A DNA stretch of 64,000 bases, taken from NCBI RefSeq assembly GCF_002929495.1, contig NZ_PJJJ01000030.1, positions 1-64,000 of the forward strand, in the 5' to 3' direction. The notes under the pieces are model-generated. The model saw only the letters and a list, made by a program, of their open reading frames with translations, was not told where the DNA came from and ran no database searches. Made by a program: the position numbers and the translations under genes. Origin of the DNA: Cryobacterium sp. Y82 (lineage in GTDB: Bacteria > Actinomycetota > Actinomycetes > Actinomycetales > Microbacteriaceae). Positions within the stretch are counted from its first letter, which is position 1. Each line of letters opens with the position of its first letter. Of this stretch, positions 17,172-26,930 are shown one piece after another.

Positions 17172-18277
17172 GCTTCACACGCCCGGTGCACACCGCGCCC
17201 ACCTTCGCCCAGAGCGTCTGGCTGGTCTCCAACCGCGAGATCACGGCACGCCTCCGCAGCAAGTCCTTTCTCATTGCGACCGGCATTCTGCTACTCATCT
17301 CCGTGGCGTCGGTCGTCGCCGGCAGTCTGGTCAGCCAGAATGAAAGCCTGACCAAGGTCGCCGTGGTCGGCACAGCCATCAGCGTCGTCGAACAGACCGA
17401 AGCCTTTGATATCGTCGAATCCGACACCGTCAAGGGCGCCGAAGCACTCGTGCGCGACGGCACCGTCGACGCGGCCGTTGTGCCATCGAACAGCGCCGAT
17501 TCGCTGCTCGGCATCACGGTGATCGCACTGGATTCGGCGCCGATCGATGTTCTCGGCACGCTGAGTGTGCGCCCCGATGTAAAGATTCTCGACCCGGCCG
17601 AGCAAGACGGTTTTCTCGCCTACCTCGTTGCCATCGGCTTTGGCATCATCTTTCTCATGTCGGCAACCACCTTCGGCGCCACCATCGCCCAGAGTGTGGT
17701 CGAAGAGAAGCAGACCCGCATCGTCGAGATTCTCATGTCGACCATCTCGGTGCGGGCACTGCTGGCCGGCAAGGTGCTCGGCAACAGCCTCATGGCGTTC
17801 GGACAGATCGTGTCTATCGGCCTGCTGGTATCGATCGGCCTGGCGGTGACCGGGCAACGGGTGCTGCTGGCCGATGTCGGCCCGGCCATCGTCTGGTTCG
17901 CCGTGTTCTTCGCCTTCGGATTCGTGCTGCTCGCTGCGCTCTATGCGGCAACGGCGTCGATGGTCTCTCGGCAGGAAGATGTGGGCTCGGCGACCTCACC
18001 GGTGCTGTTCCTCGTCATGATCCCGTACTTTCTGGTGATCTTCTTCAACGACAACCCGCTCGTGCTCGCGATCATGTCGTATGTACCGTTCTCAGCGCCG
18101 GTCGGGATGCCGGTGCGCATCTTCCTCGGCCAGGCCGAATGGTGGGAGCCCGTGCTCTCCCTGATCGTGCTGGCCCTGTCGACGATGGTGGTGATTTTGA
18201 TCGGGTCGCGCATCTACTCCAACGCGCTGCTGCGCATGGGCGCCCGCGTCTCGCTGCGCGAGGCGCTGCACAAGTAA
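17168..18277 (+). CDS. ABC-2 family permease (NatB-like)
   Basis: A 369-residue membrane protein. One helix near 35-55 is followed by an extracytoplasmic domain of about 120 residues, then five helices from about 155 (LVAIGFGIIFLMSATTFGATIAQSVVEEKQTRIVEILMSTI). The SVVEEKQTRIVEILM segment is typical of ABC2_membrane_3 proteins. It starts with GTG inside the ATPase stop. The pair probably exports a drug, peptide or Na+, under control of the kinase and regulator upstream. Confidence 0.9.
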   Translation: MSFTRPVHTAPTFAQSVWLVSNREITARLRSKSFLIATGILLLISVASVVAGSLVSQNESLTKVAVVGTAISVVEQTEAFDIVESDTVKGAEALVRDGTVDAAVVPSNSADSLLGITVIALDSAPIDVLGTLSVRPDVKILDPAEQDGFLAYLVAIGFGIIFLMSATTFGATIAQSVVEEKQTRIVEILMSTISVRALLAGKVLGNSLMAFGQIVSIGLLVSIGLAVTGQRVLLADVGPAIVWFAVFFAFGFVLLAALYAATASMVSRQEDVGSATSPVLFLVMIPYFLVIFFNDNPLVLAIMSYVPFSAPVGMPVRIFLGQAEWWEPVLSLIVLALSTMVVILIGSRIYSNALLRMGARVSLREALHK

Positions 18278-18311
18278 GGCGACGGCCAGCCGAATGCGGG
18301 AGGATGGGGGA

Positions 18312-19376
18312 GTGACCCAACTCCATGATCTGTCCTCCCGCGGTTTTGCCTCCGACAACTACTCCGGAATCCATCCGGAAATCCTGGAAGCAATGGCCCA
18401 GGCCAACGGTGCTCACCAGATCGCCTACGGCGAAGACCTCTACACGGCCCGGTTGCACGAGGTCTTCGCCCAACAGTTCGGTGACGGCGTCGAGACCTTT
18501 CCCGTTTTCAACGGCACCGGCGCCAACGTCACCGGGTTGCAGTCGATGCTGCCACGCTGGGGCGCCGTTATCTGCTCGGCCACCGCGCACATCCACAACG
18601 ACGAGGGCGGCGCCCCCGAGCACGTCGGCGGCTTCAAACTGCTGCCGGTCGTCACCCCCGACGGAAAGCTCACCCCCGAACTCATCGACCAGGAGGCCTG
18701 GGGCTGGGGCGATGAGCATCGCGCCCAGCCGCTCGTCGTGGCCATCACCCAGACCACTGAGCTTGGCACGGCGTACACGGTCGACGAGGTGCGCGCGATC
18801 GCCGATCACGCCCACTCCAAAGGCATGACGCTGCACATGGACGGTGCTCGCATCTCCAACGCGGCAGCGAGCCTCGGGGTGCCGCTGCGCGCCTTCACGC
18901 GCGATGCCGGCGTGGACGTGCTCAGCTTCGGCGGCACCAAGAACGGCATGATGCTCGGTGAGTGCATCGTGGTGTTGAACCCGGCGGCATCCACTGGTTT
19001 GAAGTTTTTGCGCAAGTCGAACATGCAGCTCTCCAGCAAGATGCGTTTCATCTCCGCGCAACTCATCGCGCTGCTCGACGGCGATCTGTGGCTGCGCAAC
19101 GCCTCCCACTCGAACGCCATGGCCGCTCGGCTGCGCGGTGCGCTGGAGACCGAGCTCGCCCAGGGAACCATCACCGGGCTGGCCTTCAACCAGGCCACCC
19201 AGGCAAACGCCATCTTCGCCACCCTGCCCGCCGGCGTCGCCGACCGGCTGCGCGAATCCTTTCGCTTCTACGACTGGGACGCTACCAAGAACGAGGTGCG
19301 CTGGATGTGCGGCTTCGACACCACCGAGGACGACATCGACACGTTCGTGGCCGCGATCATCCGGGAGTTGTCGTGA
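18312..19376 (+). CDS. Low-specificity L-threonine aldolase-type PLP enzyme
   Basis: A 354-residue fold-type I PLP enzyme that would cleave threonine or allo-threonine to glycine and acetaldehyde. Visible features: RGFASDNYSGIHPEILEAM at the N-terminus, the TGANVTGLQ segment, HMDGARISNAA near 175-187 with the PLP-binding Asp, and the Schiff-base Lys in LSFGGTKNGMM near 205. The GTG at 18312 is preferred because GGGAGG lies eight bases upstream; an ATG at 18294 would add six residues. It overlaps the next gene by four bases (GTGA). Confidence 0.88.
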   Translation: MTQLHDLSSRGFASDNYSGIHPEILEAMAQANGAHQIAYGEDLYTARLHEVFAQQFGDGVETFPVFNGTGANVTGLQSMLPRWGAVICSATAHIHNDEGGAPEHVGGFKLLPVVTPDGKLTPELIDQEAWGWGDEHRAQPLVVAITQTTELGTAYTVDEVRAIADHAHSKGMTLHMDGARISNAAASLGVPLRAFTRDAGVDVLSFGGTKNGMMLGECIVVLNPAASTGLKFLRKSNMQLSSKMRFISAQLIALLDGDLWLRNASHSNAMAARLRGALETELAQGTITGLAFNQATQANAIFATLPAGVADRLRESFRFYDWDATKNEVRWMCGFDTTEDDIDTFVAAIIRELS

Positions 19377-21058
19377 CCTTCCAGCACCAGCCGTGGCTTG
19401 CCTCGTATGCGCCCGGCGTTCCCGACACGATCGCCGAGACCACCGAAACCCTCACCGACATGATGGAGACCTCGGCGAAGCGGTTTGCGCCGGCCGTCGC
19501 ACTGGACTTCTTCGGTTCCAGCACCACCTACGCCGAGCTCGGTGAGCAGATCTCTCGCGCCGCGAATGGCCTGCGCAAGCTTGGCGTGAGTCCGGGCGAC
19601 CGCGTTGCCCTCGTATTGCCGAACTGTCCGCAGCACGTCGTCGCTTTTTATGCCGTGCTGCGCCTCGGCGCCATCGTGGTCGAGCACAATCCGCTCTACA
19701 CCGACCGGGAACTGCGCCATCAGTTCGAAGACCACGGCGCGCGCGTCGCGATCGTCTGGGACAAGGTCTATGAGTCCGTGCGCACATTTCCCAAAGACAT
19801 GGGCGTAGCGGATGTCGTCACCGTCGACCTCACGCGTGCCATGCCGTTTTCGAAACGGCTGGCCCTCAAACTGCCGATCAAGAAGGCGCAGGACGCGCGC
19901 GCTTCGCTCACCGCCGGGCCCGGAAAGGGCGCGATCAGCTGGGAGTCGATCGTGGGCGCCCGCAAACTGCACCCGACACACCAGCGGCCTGTGCTCACGG
20001 ATACGGCTGTGCTGCAGTATACGAGCGGCACGACCGGCACCCCGAAGGGCGCCATCCTGAGCCATTACAACCTGCGCGCAAATGCCGCACAGGGTTCCGC
20101 CTGGGTGGCAGGCCTTCGCCCCGGTGAGGAGACCGTTTACGGTGTTCTTCCGATGTTCCACGCCTACGGCCTCACTCTCTGCCTCACCTTCGCGATGAGC
20201 ATCGGCGCCCGCCTCGTGCTGTTTCCGAAGTTTGACGAGAAGCTCGTGCTCGACGCGGCCAGGCACGCACCGCCCACCTTCCTGCCGGCGGTGCCGCCGA
20301 TCTACGATCGCTTAGTCACGGCCGCGGCGAAGAAAAAAGTGAGCCTCGCGGGCATCCGCTTTGCTATTTCGGGTGCGATGAACCTGCCGGTGTCCATCGT
20401 GGAACGCTGGGAGACGGCCACCGGCGGACTGCTCGTCGAGGGTTACGGCATGACCGAGGCATCACCCATCGTCGCCGGCAACCCGATCGGCCCGAGCCGA
20501 CGCCCCGGAACGGTCGGTGTGCCATTTCCGAGCACCGATATCCGCGTGGTCGACCCGGAGAACCCCACGATCGAACGCGGCTTCGATGAGGAGGGTGAGC
20601 TGCTCGTAGCCGGCCCGCAGGTCTTCTCCGGCTATTGGGATCGCCCGAGCGAGAGCGCCGAGGTGCTGCTACCCGGCGGCTGGCTGCGCACCGGTGACAT
20701 CGTGCGGGTCTCCGCCGACGGCTTCATCACCATCGTCGACCGCCTAAAGGAACTCATCATCACCGGCGGTTTCAACGTGTCGCCGTCTGAAGTCGAAGAG
20801 ACCCTGCTCTCGCATCCCGACATCACGGACGCAGCCGCGGTCGGGCTGCCGAGCCCAAACGGCGGCGAAGACGTCGTGGCGGTCGTGGTGCTGCGGCCCG
20901 GCGTCGAACTCGACGTTTTCGCGGTGCGCGAGTACTGCCGCACCCGGCTGTCGTCCTATAAGGTACCGCGCCGCATCGTGGAGGTCGACGACCTGCCGCG
21001 CAGCCTCCTCGGCAAGGTGCTGCGCCGCGAGGTGCGCAACCGCCTCCAGGGAAAGTAA
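19373..21058 (+). CDS. fadD: Long-chain fatty-acid-CoA ligase (AMP-dependent synthetase)
   Basis: A 561-residue adenylate-forming enzyme. The phosphate loop YTSGTTGTPKGA lies near residue 220, GYGMTEASP near 360, the YWDRP...LRTGDI block near 425-445 and the catalytic Lys in LPRSLLGKVLRREVR near 545. It activates fatty acids as acyl-AMP and then acyl-CoA. The start is the GTG overlapping the threonine-aldolase stop. The frame is open far upstream, but that part is only the other strand-frame of the preceding gene. The chain-length preference cannot be read. Confidence 0.9.
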   Translation: MTFQHQPWLASYAPGVPDTIAETTETLTDMMETSAKRFAPAVALDFFGSSTTYAELGEQISRAANGLRKLGVSPGDRVALVLPNCPQHVVAFYAVLRLGAIVVEHNPLYTDRELRHQFEDHGARVAIVWDKVYESVRTFPKDMGVADVVTVDLTRAMPFSKRLALKLPIKKAQDARASLTAGPGKGAISWESIVGARKLHPTHQRPVLTDTAVLQYTSGTTGTPKGAILSHYNLRANAAQGSAWVAGLRPGEETVYGVLPMFHAYGLTLCLTFAMSIGARLVLFPKFDEKLVLDAARHAPPTFLPAVPPIYDRLVTAAAKKKVSLAGIRFAISGAMNLPVSIVERWETATGGLLVEGYGMTEASPIVAGNPIGPSRRPGTVGVPFPSTDIRVVDPENPTIERGFDEEGELLVAGPQVFSGYWDRPSESAEVLLPGGWLRTGDIVRVSADGFITIVDRLKELIITGGFNVSPSEVEETLLSHPDITDAAAVGLPSPNGGEDVVAVVVLRPGVELDVFAVREYCRTRLSSYKVPRRIVEVDDLPRSLLGKVLRREVRNRLQGK

Positions 21059-21241
21059 GCTGCGCAGCTAACTCGCAGGCCGGCGCCGACCTCGTCACCG
21101 GCACAAATGAGGTCGAAGGGAACATTGACTTGGCCGGCCTGCTGTAAGCACCCACCTGGCCGGTACGGCCGAATTCGCCCGCCAAAGTCGAGCCACCGTT
21201 TAAACGGGGCAACCGGGCATTTTTTCGCTCTTGTGGGAGGG

Positions 21242-22291
21242 CTACGGTCGCAACAACACCTTGATGGCGCGGCGCTCGTCCATCGCGGCGTAGGCTTCGG
21301 CTACTTCAGACAGGGGAAGCTCCAGGTCGAAGACCCGTCCGGGGTTGATCTGGCCCGAAAGCACCTCGGGCAGCAATTCCTCGATATAGCCGCGAACGGA
21401 TGCCACGCCGCCGTTTACGCCCACGTTGCGTCCAAAGAGCGAGCGGATGGGCAGCTCGGCGCCGCCGTTGGGCACGCCGACATAGCCGACCATCCCACCG
21501 GGGCGGGTTGACCGGATCGCCTGATCCATGGATTCCTTGGTGCCGACGCACTCGAGCACAAAGTCGGCGCCGATTCCGTCGAACATGGCCTGCACGGCGG
21601 CAACACCCTCATCGCCGCGCTCTTCGATGATGTCCGTCGCACCGAATTCGCGGGCCACGGCCTGGCGGTCGGCGTGACGGGACATGGCGACGATGCGGCT
21701 CGCGCCGAGTCGCTTGCTCGCGAGGATGGCGCAGAGCCCGACCGCTCCGTCGCCGACGACGACAACGGTACTTCCGGCGGTGACGCCGGCCGAAAGTGCC
21801 GCATGGTGTCCGGTGCCCATCACGTCGGAGAGGGTCAAGAGTCCCGGGATCAGGGCATCATCGGGTACTTCGGGGGTTGCCACGAGCGTACCGTCGGCAT
21901 GGGGAACGCGAACCCGCTCGCCCTGGGCGCCGTCGGCGAAGCCGCCCATGTCGTCTTTCTCGCCCCACGGAACAAGATGGAGGCAGGAAAAGCTCACGCC
22001 GTTGCGACAGTTGACGCAGGTATTGTCGCAGTCGTAGAACGGCGCAATGACAAAATCCCCTACCTTAATGGTGGAAACGTCTGGGCCAATTTCCTCGACG
22101 ATGCCCACGAACTCGTGGCCAATGCGGTGCGGCTTCTTGGTGGCTGTCACACCGCGGTAGGGCCACAGGTCAGACCCACAGACGCAGGCCGCGACCACCC
22201 GAACGATGGCGTCGCCACCGGTCGAAAGTACAGGGTCAGGAACTTCTTCGAGGCGAACATCGCGTTCGCCATAAATCACGGTTGCTTTCAT
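21242..22291 (-). CDS. Zinc-dependent alcohol dehydrogenase, MDR superfamily
   Basis: A 349-residue medium-chain dehydrogenase. Catalytic zinc ligands are in CVCGSDLWPY near 37 and GHEFVG near 58. The four structural-zinc cysteines are in CDNTCVNCRNGVSFSC near 88-103. The Rossmann motif is VVVVGDGAVGLCA near 167-179. The NAD or NADP preference is open. It is convergent with the acyl-CoA ligase gene. The 183-bp gap between them holds a perfect CCGTTTAAACGG palindrome at 21196-21207 but no gene. Confidence 0.88.
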   Translation of the reverse strand: MKATVIYGERDVRLEEVPDPVLSTGGDAIVRVVAACVCGSDLWPYRGVTATKKPHRIGHEFVGIVEEIGPDVSTIKVGDFVIAPFYDCDNTCVNCRNGVSFSCLHLVPWGEKDDMGGFADGAQGERVRVPHADGTLVATPEVPDDALIPGLLTLSDVMGTGHHAALSAGVTAGSTVVVVGDGAVGLCAILASKRLGASRIVAMSRHADRQAVAREFGATDIIEERGDEGVAAVQAMFDGIGADFVLECVGTKESMDQAIRSTRPGGMVGYVGVPNGGAELPIRSLFGRNVGVNGGVASVRGYIEELLPEVLSGQINPGRVFDLELPLSEVAEAYAAMDERRAIKVLLRP

Positions 22292-22297
22292 TGATAA

Positions 22298-22303
22298 ACC
22301 CTA
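22298..22303 (-). promoter_or_regulatory. -10 TAGGGT for leaderless dehydrogenase transcript
   Basis: On the minus strand TAGGGT is followed by TTATCA and then the ATG at 22291, the same TAnnnT-N6-ATG geometry seen elsewhere in the window. No Shine-Dalgarno sequence is present. Confidence 0.5.
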
Positions 22304-22336
22304 ACCCGCCCAACCCGGATCTACCCCCCTTTCGAG

Positions 22337-24499
22337 TCACATTTTCGCTGCGAGGGCCGGAGCGGATACCACGGTGAGCGCGTCACCGTCGGCGGCGAGC
22401 GCCACGAGTACCGTGTCACCGTCACGAATATCACCGGAGAGCAGCGCCCGGGCCAGGCGGTCGTCGATCTCACGCTGCATTAGGCGTCGCAGGGGACGAG
22501 CGCCGTAGATCGGGTCGTAACCACGCTCGGCCAGCCAGCGGCGGGCATCCGGTGTCACGGCCAGTTCCAGCCGGCGCTCGGCGAGCCGCTTCTGCAAACG
22601 GTCGACGTCGAGTTCGACGATCTCGCCGAGTTCGTCGGTCGTGAGCGAGGAGAAAACCACGATGTCGTCGAGCCGATTGACGAACTCGGGCTTGAAGGAC
22701 TGTCGCACGAGCGCCTGCACGGCGTCTTCCTTCTGTTGCACCGAGAGGCTCTGGTCTACCAGAAACTGCGACCCGAGGTTCGACGTGAGCACGAGAATGG
22801 TGTTGCGAAAATCCACTGTGCGTCCCTGGCCATCGGTGAGGCGGCCGTCGTCGAGCACCTGCAGCAGCACGTCGAACACCTCGGGGTGTGCCTTCTCCAC
22901 CTCGTCGAACAAAATCACCGAGTAGGGGCGACGCCGAACTGACTCGGTCAGCTGGCCACCCTGCTCGTAGCCGACATAGCCCGGAGGCGCTCCGACCAGG
23001 CGGGACACCGAGAACTTCTCGCCGTACTCACTCATGTCGATGCGCACCATGGCTTTTTCATCGTCGAACAGAAACTCGGCGAGCGCCTTGGCCAGCTCGG
23101 TCTTGCCAACACCGGTCGGGCCGAGGAATAGAAAGGATCCGGTCGGCCGGTCGGGGTCGGAGATGCCGGCCCGCGAACGCCGCACAGCATCGGCGACCGC
23201 TCGCACGGCGCGCTTCTGGCCGATCAGGCGGTGACCGAGCTCGTTTTCGAGGTTGAGCAGTTTATCGGTTTCGCCCTGCAACAGGCGGCCGACCGGAATG
23301 CCGGTCCAGGCGGCGACCACGGCGGCGATGTCCTCGCTCGCGACCTGGTCGTTCACCATACGCGGCCCGACGGATTCTTCCTTCTCGGCGTCGGCAAGTG
23401 CCCGCTCCATGACCGGAATGTCTCCGTAGAGCAGCCGGGACGCCTTCTCGAGGTCTCCCTCACGTTGCGCCCGGTCAGATTCAATGCGGGCGGCGTCGAG
23501 CCGCTCGCGCAGCTCGCCGACCCGGTTCAACGAGGCCCGCTCACTGTCCCAGCGCGCCTGCAACTCCTTGAGGGTGGCCTGGCGCTCCACCAGATCACCA
23601 CGCAGCTTCACCAGACGTGCCTTCGAGGCCTCGTCCTTCTCCTTCTTGAGAGCGAGCTCTTCGAGCTTGAGCCGATCGACGCTGCGCCGCAGTTCGTCGA
23701 TCTCCACCGGGGAGGAATCGATCTCCATACGCAGCCGGCTCGCGGCCTCGTCGATAAGGTCGATGGCCTTGTCGGGCAGCTGGCGGGCGGTGATGTAGCG
23801 ATTCGAGAGGGATGCCGCGGCCACGAGGGCAGAATCGGCGATCGTCACCTTGTGGTGAGCTTCATAGCGTTCCTTGAGCCCGCGCAGAATGGCCACGGTG
23901 TCTTCGACCGATGGTTCGTCGACCAGCACCGGCTGAAAGCGGCGCTCGAGCGCGGCATCCTTCTCGATGAATTCGCGGTATTCGTTGAGCGTCGTGGCGC
24001 CGATCAGGCGCAGTTCGCCGCGGGCGAGCATGGGCTTGAGCATATTGCTGGCCGCCACGGAGCCTTCGCCGCCACCAGCGCCCATCAGGGTGTGCAGTTC
24101 GTCGACGAAGGTGATGATCTGCCCGTCGGCGTCGTTGATCTGCTTGAGCACGGCCTTGAGCCGTTCCTCGAACTCGCCGCGATACTTGGCACCGGCCACG
24201 AGGGCAGCCAGGTCAAGTGAGACCAACTGCTTGTCTTTGAGTGAGTCGGCGACGTCTCCGGCCACGATGCGCTGGGCCAGCCCCTCGACCACGGCCGTCT
24301 TGCCGACGCCGGGTTCTCCGATCAGCACGGGGTTGTTCTTGGTGCGCCGGGTGAGTACCTGGCTGATCCGGCGAATTTCGGCGTCACGCCCGATCACCGG
24401 GTCGAGCTTGCCGCTGCGGGCAATGTCGGTGAGATTCACCCCATACAATTCGAGGGCCGTCTTGGCGTCTTGCTGCGGTGGTCGCTGACCGGCTTGCAT
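22337..24499 (-). CDS. clpB: ClpB-type disaggregase lacking the N-terminal domain
   Basis: A 720-residue Hsp100 ATPase. The first AAA+ module has GEPGVGKT near 60 and [10 protein letters not shown] near 130. The coiled-coil middle domain runs about 275-395 ([21 protein letters not shown] onward), and TGIPVGRLL opens the second module, with [16 protein letters not shown] near 460 and [13 protein letters not shown] near 530. Usual ClpB is about 850-870 residues; here the Clp_N substrate domain is absent and the protein starts just before the first AAA+ module ([22 protein letters not shown]). The ATG at 24499 has GGAGGAG before it. It works with DnaK-DnaJ-GrpE, encoded at 39.9-43.4 kb, and shares their HAIR operator. 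Confidence 0.93.
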   Translation of the reverse strand: MQAGQRPPQQDAKTALELYGVNLTDIARSGKLDPVIGRDAEIRRISQVLTRRTKNNPVLIGEPGVGKTAVVEGLAQRIVAGDVADSLKDKQLVSLDLAALVAGAKYRGEFEERLKAVLKQINDADGQIITFVDELHTLMGAGGGEGSVAASNMLKPMLARGELRLIGATTLNEYREFIEKDAALERRFQPVLVDEPSVEDTVAILRGLKERYEAHHKVTIADSALVAAASLSNRYITARQLPDKAIDLIDEAASRLRMEIDSSPVEIDELRRSVDRLKLEELALKKEKDEASKARLVKLRGDLVERQATLKELQARWDSERASLNRVGELRERLDAARIESDRAQREGDLEKASRLLYGDIPVMERALADAEKEESVGPRMVNDQVASEDIAAVVAAWTGIPVGRLLQGETDKLLNLENELGHRLIGQKRAVRAVADAVRRSRAGISDPDRPTGSFLFLGPTGVGKTELAKALAEFLFDDEKAMVRIDMSEYGEKFSVSRLVGAPPGYVGYEQGGQLTESVRRRPYSVILFDEVEKAHPEVFDVLLQVLDDGRLTDGQGRTVDFRNTILVLTSNLGSQFLVDQSLSVQQKEDAVQALVRQSFKPEFVNRLDDIVVFSSLTTDELGEIVELDVDRLQKRLAERRLELAVTPDARRWLAERGYDPIYGARPLRRLMQREIDDRLARALLSGDIRDGDTVLVALAADGDALTVVSAPALAAKM

Positions 24500-24515
24500 C
24501 GCTGTCTCCTCCAAA

Positions 24516-24536
24516 GTTGAGCCTTACTGGCTCAAG
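24516..24536 (-). promoter_or_regulatory. HAIR element (HspR operator) before clpB
   Basis: Read on the minus strand, CTTGAGC, seven bases, then GCTCAAC: one mismatch in the outer base from the HspR consensus CTTGAGT-N7-ACTCAAG symmetry. It ends 17 bases before the clpB ATG. The hspR gene itself lies at 39504-39917, so both partners are in this window. Confidence 0.88.
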
Positions 24537-24767
24537 TTTAGTCCCCCGCGGCCGACAGTCGAAATAGGCCACCGAAAATTCCAAAACTGGACAACTTGTT
24601 CGGCACAGCCCGCTGAGCACCAGTCAGATAGTGCAGTTTGTGACGTGCTGATTAGTCGAATTGTCAAACTTCTGCTACATCACTACGCTTTGAACCAGAC
24701 CCGTCATTGCCGACGCTTTACTCGCCGAGCATGTCTGGCACCCGGTTACGAGTGAGGTTGAAAGATT

Positions 24768-25835
24768 ATGGTGCAGCAACGCGAAGCCATCAGCAGGCTG
24801 CCCGCCTACAAGCAGGGCGCCGCAGCGGATGATTCGGGAGCATTCAAACTGTCCTCGAACGAGAACCCGTTCCCACCGCTCGTCTCGGTGACTGCGGTCC
24901 TCGCGTCCGCTCTTGGGGAGATCCACCTGTACCCGAGCATGGCCGTGGCCGAGGTCACCGACCGCATCGCGGCGCGGTTCGACGTGCCGGTCGAAAACGT
25001 GGCCTTCGGCGCCGGCTCGGTCGAGGTACTGTCCCAAATCATCCACGCGAGCGCCGGAGCCGGCGACGAGGTCATCTTCGCCTGGCGATCCTTCGAGGCC
25101 TACCCGATCCTGGTGCAGGTCGCCGGAGCGACGCCCGTTCCGATCGCTCTCACGAGCGATGAACGCCACGACCTGAACGCCATGGCCGACGCGATCACCC
25201 CGCAGACCCGGCTCATTCTGGTCTGCAATCCGAACAATCCAACCGGCGCCTTCGTCACCATCGACGAGTTGCACACGTTCCTGGCGCGGGTACCCGAGAA
25301 CGTGCTGGTCGTCGTCGATGAGGCTTACGTGCACTTCAACCGTGACGCGTCCTCCGCCGTCGGCATCGACTTCTTTCGCCGCTACCCCAACGTGGCCGTG
25401 CTGCACACCTTCTCCAAGGCCTACGGCCTGGCCGGTCTGCGCATCGGCTACGCCATCGCGCCGACCGCGGTTGCTGCGAACCTGCGCCGAGTGGCGCTGC
25501 CGTTCGGCGTAACCGCGCTCGCCCAGCGCGCAGCCCTCGCCTCCCTCGACGCGGAGGCCGAACTGACCGTGCGCATCGACCAGATTGTCGCCGAACGCAC
25601 CCGGGTTTTGACCGTATTGCGGGCGAGCGGATGGCGCGTCACCGATTCGCAGGGAAACTTCATCTGGCTGCGCACCGGCGACGACACCGACCGGGTGGAC
25701 GCCGCGTTCATCGCCGGAGGCATCTTGGTCCGGGCTTTCCCCAACGAGGGACTGCGCGTGACGATCGGCACGGCCGAGCAAAACGACCGATTCCTGGTCG
25801 CCGCGGCAGCCGCCCTCGCGCCCGCAACCGTCTAG
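24768..25835 (+). CDS. HisC-like / aromatic amino acid aminotransferase
   Basis: A 355-residue class I/II PLP aminotransferase. LSSNENPF lies near residue 28, NPNNPTG near 155, DEAYVHF near 184 and the PLP Lys in HTFSKAYGLAGLRIGY near 215. Family members act on histidinol phosphate or on aromatic amino acids. It is not next to his genes, and a TrpXYZ-like importer follows 67 bp downstream on the same strand, which favours an aromatic aminotransferase ('Pat'), by inference. Confidence 0.85.
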   Translation: MVQQREAISRLPAYKQGAAADDSGAFKLSSNENPFPPLVSVTAVLASALGEIHLYPSMAVAEVTDRIAARFDVPVENVAFGAGSVEVLSQIIHASAGAGDEVIFAWRSFEAYPILVQVAGATPVPIALTSDERHDLNAMADAITPQTRLILVCNPNNPTGAFVTIDELHTFLARVPENVLVVVDEAYVHFNRDASSAVGIDFFRRYPNVAVLHTFSKAYGLAGLRIGYAIAPTAVAANLRRVALPFGVTALAQRAALASLDAEAELTVRIDQIVAERTRVLTVLRASGWRVTDSQGNFIWLRTGDDTDRVDAAFIAGGILVRAFPNEGLRVTIGTAEQNDRFLVAAAAALAPATV

Positions 25836-25902
25836 CCCCTGACCGTCCGGCCGCAGATTCCTGCGTGCCGTACCAGCATAAATTCAAAGGAGAATTTCTA
25901 GC

Positions 25903-26898
25903 ATGAAATACACCAGATCTTTATCCGGCCTCGCCCTGGTCGCCGCGGGCGCCCTCGCTCTGAGCGGCTGCGCGGGGAGCGAGCCGACAGCATCCACTGC
26001 AGACGAGATGATCACGATCGGCATCAGCCAGATCGTGCAGCACCAGGCTCTCGATGACGCCCGGGAGGGATTCAAGAAGGCTTTCGCGGACGCCGGGTAT
26101 GTCGAGGGCACCGACATTGAGTTCGACGAGCAGAACGCGCAGGGCGAGCAGGCAACCGCGAGCACCATCGCTGCGAAGTTCGCCGCCGACAAGGTCGACC
26201 TCGTGCTGGCGATCGCCACGCCCACCGCGCAGGCCGCCGCGCAGACGATCATTGACATTCCGGTGCTGTTCACCGCCGTGACCGAGCCAGAAGAAGCCGG
26301 ACTGGTCGAGAGCTGGGAGAAGCCGGGCAGCAACATCAGTGGTACTAGTGACCTGAACCCGGTCAAGGAACAGCTCGAACTGATCCAGCAGATTTTACCC
26401 GACACCCAGTCGGTCGGCATCATCTACAGCTCGGGCGAGGTCAACTCCGACGTGCAGGTTGAGCTCGCCAAGGAGGCGGCCAAAGACCTGGGCCTGACCA
26501 TCAAGGAAGCCACCGTCACCAACTCAAGCGAGGTCGCCCAGGCCACCGTATCGCTCGGCGATGTCGACGCCATCTATATTCCCACCGACAACCGCGTCAC
26601 CGAGGGCCTCGAAGCCGTCATTCAGTACTCCGAGTCGAACCAGATTCCGCTGTTCGGTGCCGAAAACGGCCAGGTCGAGCGTGGCGCCATCGCGACCTAC
26701 GGCATCAGCTACACCGACCTCGGCTACCAGACCGGCCAGATGGCCATCCGCATCCTCGAAGACGGCGAAGACCCGGCCGACATGCCGGTCGAGACCCTCG
26801 ACACGATCGAGTTCATCCTCAACCCGGCCGCTGCCGAGCGCATGGGAGTGAGCCTCTCCGAGGAGCTCATCGCCAAGGCCGACCGAATCATCGAATAG
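25903..26898 (+). CDS. ABC substrate-binding lipoprotein (TrpX / ABC_sub_bind family)
   Basis: A 331-residue lipoprotein. The signal ends in LALSGCAGSEP, a lipobox. The mature part has the periplasmic-binding fold of the ABC_sub_bind (TrpX-like) family: ITIGISQIVQHQALDDAREGF near 40, IATPTAQAAAQ near 105, FTAVTEPEEAGLV near 123, SVGIIYSSGEVNS near 170 and IYIPTDNRV near 225. AAAGGAGAA precedes the ATG. Known members bind tryptophan or related compounds in firmicutes. Confidence 0.88.
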   Translation: MKYTRSLSGLALVAAGALALSGCAGSEPTASTADEMITIGISQIVQHQALDDAREGFKKAFADAGYVEGTDIEFDEQNAQGEQATASTIAAKFAADKVDLVLAIATPTAQAAAQTIIDIPVLFTAVTEPEEAGLVESWEKPGSNISGTSDLNPVKEQLELIQQILPDTQSVGIIYSSGEVNSDVQVELAKEAAKDLGLTIKEATVTNSSEVAQATVSLGDVDAIYIPTDNRVTEGLEAVIQYSESNQIPLFGAENGQVERGAIATYGISYTDLGYQTGQMAIRILEDGEDPADMPVETLDTIEFILNPAAAERMGVSLSEELIAKADRIIE

Positions 26899-26930
26899 CC
26901 GCCGCCCCTCATACCCGAAGGAATAACCAG

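Noticed and set aside
18962..19372. Upstream extension of the acyl-CoA ligase frame
   Set aside because: The extension lies inside the threonine-aldolase gene in another frame; the GTG at 19373 fits the family N-terminus and the stop-start overlap.
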